Assembly (NCBI GenBank): GCA_027886185.1
Contig: WOAB01000040.1
Coordinates: forward strand, 3,596,001-3,660,000
Length of the DNA: 64,000 nucleotides
Direction: 5' to 3'
From: Rheum nobile
Taxonomy: Eukaryota > Streptophyta > Magnoliopsida > Caryophyllales > Polygonaceae
Below, piece by piece: positions 60,284 through 64,000 of the stretch; position 1 is the stretch's first letter; each line of letters starts with the position of its first letter. The position numbers and the translations under genes were made by a program. The notes below the pieces were generated by a model, which searched no databases, was not told where the DNA came from, and saw only the letters and a list, made by a program, of their open reading frames with translations.

Positions 60284-61810
60284 TCACTTTTTCTGTTTTT
60301 TGCCACCCTTCAACACAGAGGAGACGGTGGCTACCACACAATTCATTTCCTTGCGTTTACTGGACTCAGAAGCAGCAGTAAGGGGCAGCTCTACAGCACC
60401 ATCAAACCCAGGGGGCTTTGGTGGGGCAGCCATGGGTTGGATGATACTCAGACTCAGTTTAGGGTTTTCAGGTTCCTTCAATTCAGGCTCCAGGTTCTCC
60501 ACTTCCTTTTGAGGAATGTCAGAACACTCCACAAATTCATCCAGCAGATCACCATGCTCCAGCAGACTCTGAAGCTCCTTGTCATTGAGCACAAGCAGCT
60601 CATCCTTGCCCATCACAAGGACATGTTTTGTGGGAGCCTCCATGCACTCCTTTGTGGTGTCATCATTAGGGTGTGAAATTTCGAAGGGAGGAGTCAGGCT
60701 CATAGGTAAAGCAGAGAAGTAGGATACCTCACCCAAAGCAACCCCCATAGCATTTAAAGTTTCCGGATTGGGGATTGGGGTGGACACCTTCTTCACTGCC
60801 TTACCCTTCAAAGGCACGTCCCCAGGACATTCAGGGGCCTGTTTCAGGGTAGGAGGATCAGAGGTCAGAGATCTTGGGTTATCAATCTCAATGGTACTCT
60901 TCCTTTTTTTAGAGGTTACATGCTGCCATTTGTTTTTGGCATTTTCGGGGGAATCCTTCATCCTAAGCTTTTGAAAGGAGAGTTGTAGGGACTGAGGTTT
61001 TGCAATCCTCAAAGGGCATTTTTCAAAGGAATGGTCTAATTCCCCACAGTTTTCACAGCCCTCCGGGGACTCCTCAAACCATATTTTGTAAATTTTTCCA
61101 ATACCTTCTTCATTTGGAATGACTAAGGTATTGAAATCCATTTTTTTTGCATCAACATTGATGCAAACCCTTGCATAGCTCACTTTTTGTTTTTTTCCAG
61201 TAAAGGGATCGAGTTTTATAAGAGTGCCCATGTTATTCATCTCAATGATTGTGCTAATGACATCAAAACTGATGTATTCCACAGGCAAGTGGGGGATACG
61301 AATCCACATGTCAACAATAGAGGTGGGTTCGGTGAAAGGGTCAAAGTCAGAAAACCAAGGTTTTAGAAGCAGGAGTTTCCCAAACACATGGTAAGGTCTC
61401 TCATCCCAAGTCTTTTTTTGGTCGATCGGGTTGGCAAAACGGATTTCAAACCACAGATTTGGTTTTTCAATGATTTCAAAGGATCCTTTAACGAATCTCT
61501 AATCATTTTTTAGTTTAGTTTTCATTTTGGAAAAATTCACAGGATCTCCAATAACATATCCAAGCAAGGAAGTCTCCTTCAGTTTCAAAATATTTTTCCT
61601 CACTCCAAAGAGTTTTGACAAGTAAAGCTTCATATCAATGGCTGATTTAGCAATGGGTTCAGATATGGTTTTAGCCACTGGAGGAGGGTTCACCTCAGAA
61701 AGTTTTTGAGACAAAGTCTCAGGGTTCTGGATAGAGGTTGTTTCAGAGGTGTTAGTCTCTCCCGTAGGAGAGCATAACACCTCATTTATCGTTCGCTTCC
61801 CTTTATCCAT
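60284..61810 (-). pseudogene. LINE ORF1: DUF4283-like and CCHC zinc-knuckle RNA-binding protein
   Basis: Frame from ATG at 61810 (MDKGKRTINEVLCSPTGETN) to the stop at 60284, broken only by TAG at 61499-61501, after which reading continues in the same frame (RFVKGSFEIIEKPNLWFEIR). A DUF4283-like region is seen in GKLLLLKPWFSDFDPF...VDMWIRIPHLPVEYI. A single zinc knuckle follows: CENCGELDHSFEKC (C-x2-C-x4-H-x4-C). The C-terminal half is Pro/Glu/Ser-rich and ends in a basic KGGKKQKK. In plant L1 elements this ORF1 type binds the element RNA to form the retrotransposition particle. Confidence 0.85.
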
Positions 61811-62618
61811 TAATTGGGTAAAGGAAAGGAAGATCTCACTAGCACAATCACACAAGCACAAAAAACCAGAGCACAAGCGAGAAAGAATAGAGAGATGGTA
61901 AGCAGGATTCAGATGAGAGTGTATGAGGTTCAAGCAGTCAAGCTCACAATTTAAAGGACAAACATAAGCAAACACATCAATGCAGAAAATAAAAGTACAT
62001 AGAAAGGAAGGAGTACACCTGGTTTTCCGGAGGAAATCTCTCTCAGGATTTAGGGTTGAGTAGGGCAGGCCAACTTCGAGCCCATCCCTCCCTTCAGGAC
62101 AACGGACATCAGGGAAATCACAGAGCGATCTCCAATCCGACACGCCACTTTGGATGAACAGATCCTGAGAGCTGGAAGTCCCCCAAGTAGCTAGCGAGCT
62201 CATCTGACCATGGCCATACCCATTACGGCCTTCAAAAATCTTCTTCGATCCCGGATCCCACAAAACCCGCAAAAAGGATCTACTGGGAGTGGAAGCGAGG
62301 AAACGGGCCACCGGACAAGCAGGGGGTTGAACAGTTTGGGTTAGGAGGGGATTCAGACCTGTTCTGATGGTGAAAGGGGCAATAGTATTCCCAGATTTCT
62401 TCCATGAAAGAAGCTTTGCGTAGGTGCAAGACCAGATCTGGATCTGGAGATTTTGAGTGTTGTGGCGAACAAGGTTTTCAATCGAGTCAAGGTCACAATC
62501 GGAGGAAAAGGTTTGGAGGATGAGTTTGAGGGGGCGGCGCAACAGCGGCGACCCATTTTCTAGGGTTTCCGAATTCCGGATTGGGAATGTTTTCTCTCTC
62601 TTCGTTGTCATAATGTGG
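61811..62618 (-). other. LINE 5' untranslated region
   Basis: About 800 bp, GC-richer than the flanks. The 62611 ATG opens a frame in phase with ORF1 (MTTKREKTFPIRNSETLENG and on), but its composition has no recognisable domain and the start at 61810 fits ORF1 better. Confidence 0.5.
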
Positions 62619-62649
62619 AAAAAATTGTTTGTTTTGAAAAAACACTTAA

Positions 62650-62800
62650 GGCTATGTTCGGCGCAGGTTATAGAAGGTTATTAGAGGTTTGTACTATTTA
62701 AAACCTATCTTTTTATGTGTTTGGTAGTACAAGATTTTTTAGAAGGTTAAGGTTTTAAGAGGTTTTTGAGGAGGTTAAATAAGAACCTCCTAAGAGAAAG
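62650..62800. mobile_element. Possible MITE end interrupted by an LTR
   Basis: TTAAGGCTATGTTCGGCGCAG resembles a Harbinger-type end (TTA followed by GGCTATGTTCGG). No matching opposite end is present before 62801, where LTR-like sequence starts. Confidence 0.3.
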
Positions 62801-64000
62801 TGTAACACTCCCAAATATATATCCTTGAAAGTATTACCACCAGTGACCTTAGACGTTCTGTCCGATGTCACCCAAGGCTTAACTAGTTTATGCAAATCAT
62901 AAAACAACAGTTATAATACAAATATCATAACTTTCATTTAGACCGTAGTCTCGGAATTATAACATAATTCCAAATACATCAGAAATACAGCGGAAGTCTT
63001 TGTAAAGTAAATGACATAAAGTATTGATCACAGCGATCACCGCCAAGGATCTCAACCTAGTAAAACTCTTTGAAATCCCAACTGCCTTCGTCGTCGTTTC
63101 TAGCCTTCATCGGAACTGCAGTTTATCTGATGTGTCATATGAGACGGATGACACCAGCCAATCATGCAAGGGAATATAACCGGTTGGTTAGTCTAATGAA
63201 AGACTATGCAAGGGTAAAACAGAAAGTTTCTAAGTAGTCGTATTAGGTTAGACTCATCACTTCTCGAATAAAAGTCAATGACGATAGTCAACCACCATAC
63301 TCCCACAGAAATATATGAAACATTATGATCAAGAGAAGGCTCCAAAAGAACGAGCCTTATCGAAACATATGAAAAGAAGACTCCAACGAATTGAGTCTTA
63401 TCGGAAGTATGACAAATGTTGGGGAACATATAAGTTCACACAAGAGTTTAAAATGACTTGGTGTTTCGGTTCACGACCAACCTCACCGCATAATGCGAAT
63501 TCAGATTGAAAAGAGAACTTTATTCTGACCAAAGTCTAGACGAGGGTTTCCTAACTGCACTACTTCCTAGCTACACTACTCGCCTGAGATATATTAATTG
63601 TGTGCGACAACGGCACTTATCTTATTTAATTCCAAAAACGCGCATCACGTTATAAGCTTTTATCATGATCACCTCGTCCCGAGATGAGAGACCTCTTGGG
63701 AGCAACTCCCGAAATATGTGACACTAGCTAAGTGCACCACCCCTATACTCGGATAGGGGACGGTCATGACCTGCAAGATGGTGTTAGGTTGTCCTAACCA
63801 CCATGGTTATAAAGAAACGACTGGACCTCGCGGGGCCCTAGTAGCGTTCCTACGAATACTCGTGCTAACTAAACAGTTCAAGCACACAATAGTCCACATC
63901 AATGCCCTCAAGGCAATCATCATATATATATATATCTATAATAACGTTGTTCTAGCAGATATACAACCTATTATAATATCATGTTTTAATCACATCATTT
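62801..64000. mobile_element. Probable LTR-retrotransposon end (gypsy-like LTR), runs off the window
   Basis: TGTAACACTCCCAAATATAT at 62801 is the typical start of many plant gypsy LTRs (TGTAACAC..CC). The following 1.2 kb has no coding sequence and includes the phrase GTGACCTTAGACGTTCTGTC. The other LTR, primer-binding site and proteins lie outside the window, so type and strand are uncertain. Confidence 0.4.

Larger units (their letters stand above)
54814..62618 (-). mobile_element. L1-clade LINE retrotransposon with RNase H, near full length
   Basis: Minus-strand element ending in a 14-nt poly(A) (plus-strand T run at 54814-54827). Order: 5' untranslated region, ORF1 (61810-60284), spacer with an unidentified frame, and ORF2 (59043-54944). 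A likely target duplication, AAAAATTG, abuts the poly(A) at 54806-54813 and recurs at 62620-62627, placing the 5' end near 62618. Both ORFs carry stops and frameshifts, so this copy is inactive. Confidence 0.85.

Overview
The window is nuclear DNA from a flowering plant, most likely a eudicot. The evidence is spliced genes with AT-rich introns, plant Helitrons, MULEs, hAT elements and MITEs, an L1-type LINE with an RNase H domain, a Ty1/copia element, and a full-length ARIADNE gene of the plant ARI7/ARI8 type. It is a TE-dense interval. Only two host genes are visible: the edge of a ribosomal protein eL31 gene (1-138, minus) and the ARIADNE RBR ubiquitin ligase (47874-53552, minus, 15 coding exons, 590 residues).

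Layout: 1-2880 eL31 exon plus a long non-coding stretch; 2881-9395 a Helitron (minus) carrying two copies of a gene-promoter cassette and two CT microsatellites; 10126-10892 a Harbinger-type MITE; 11274-13281 element A, a non-autonomous MULE-like element; 14.3-19.25 kb AT-rich DNA with two Helitron 3' ends; about 19300-28500 element B (MULE transposase-OTU gene followed by a plant mobile domain, PMD, gene); about 30340-36100 element C (the same two genes, convergent); 36538-38457 an internally deleted copia element; 38914-43939 element D (about 330-bp TIRs, hAT pseudogene); 43958-47428 element E (deletion derivative of the B/C type with PMD, OTU and GRF zinc-finger remnants); the ARIADNE gene; 53840-54707 a hAT MITE; 54814-62618 a LINE; then a probable LTR to the right edge.

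The most unusual signal is shared by elements A-E. Each carries, near its ends and just upstream of its genes, an array of short perfect or near-perfect palindromes whose word is specific to that element: GTCCGTNACGGAC in A, AAACGGTG..CACCGTTT in B, CACATAACGTGTG in C, ACGCTTAACTTAAGCGT in D and CACACGTTACGTGTG in E. In A and E, and nearly so in C, the palindromes recur every 24 bp (for example 11601, 11625, 11649, 11673, 11697, 11721, 11745, and 13149, 13173, 13197, 13221) with variable spacers. B, C and E also encode, or once encoded, a MULE transposase fused to an OTU-type cysteine protease together with a PMD protein; E adds a GRF zinc finger. I infer a transposon system in which a self-encoded factor (transposase, PMD or GRF protein) reads element-specific palindrome arrays, comparable in logic to the VANC anti-silencing system of Arabidopsis VANDAL MULEs. 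All copies here are broken by stops or frameshifts, many of a form expected from cytosine deamination.
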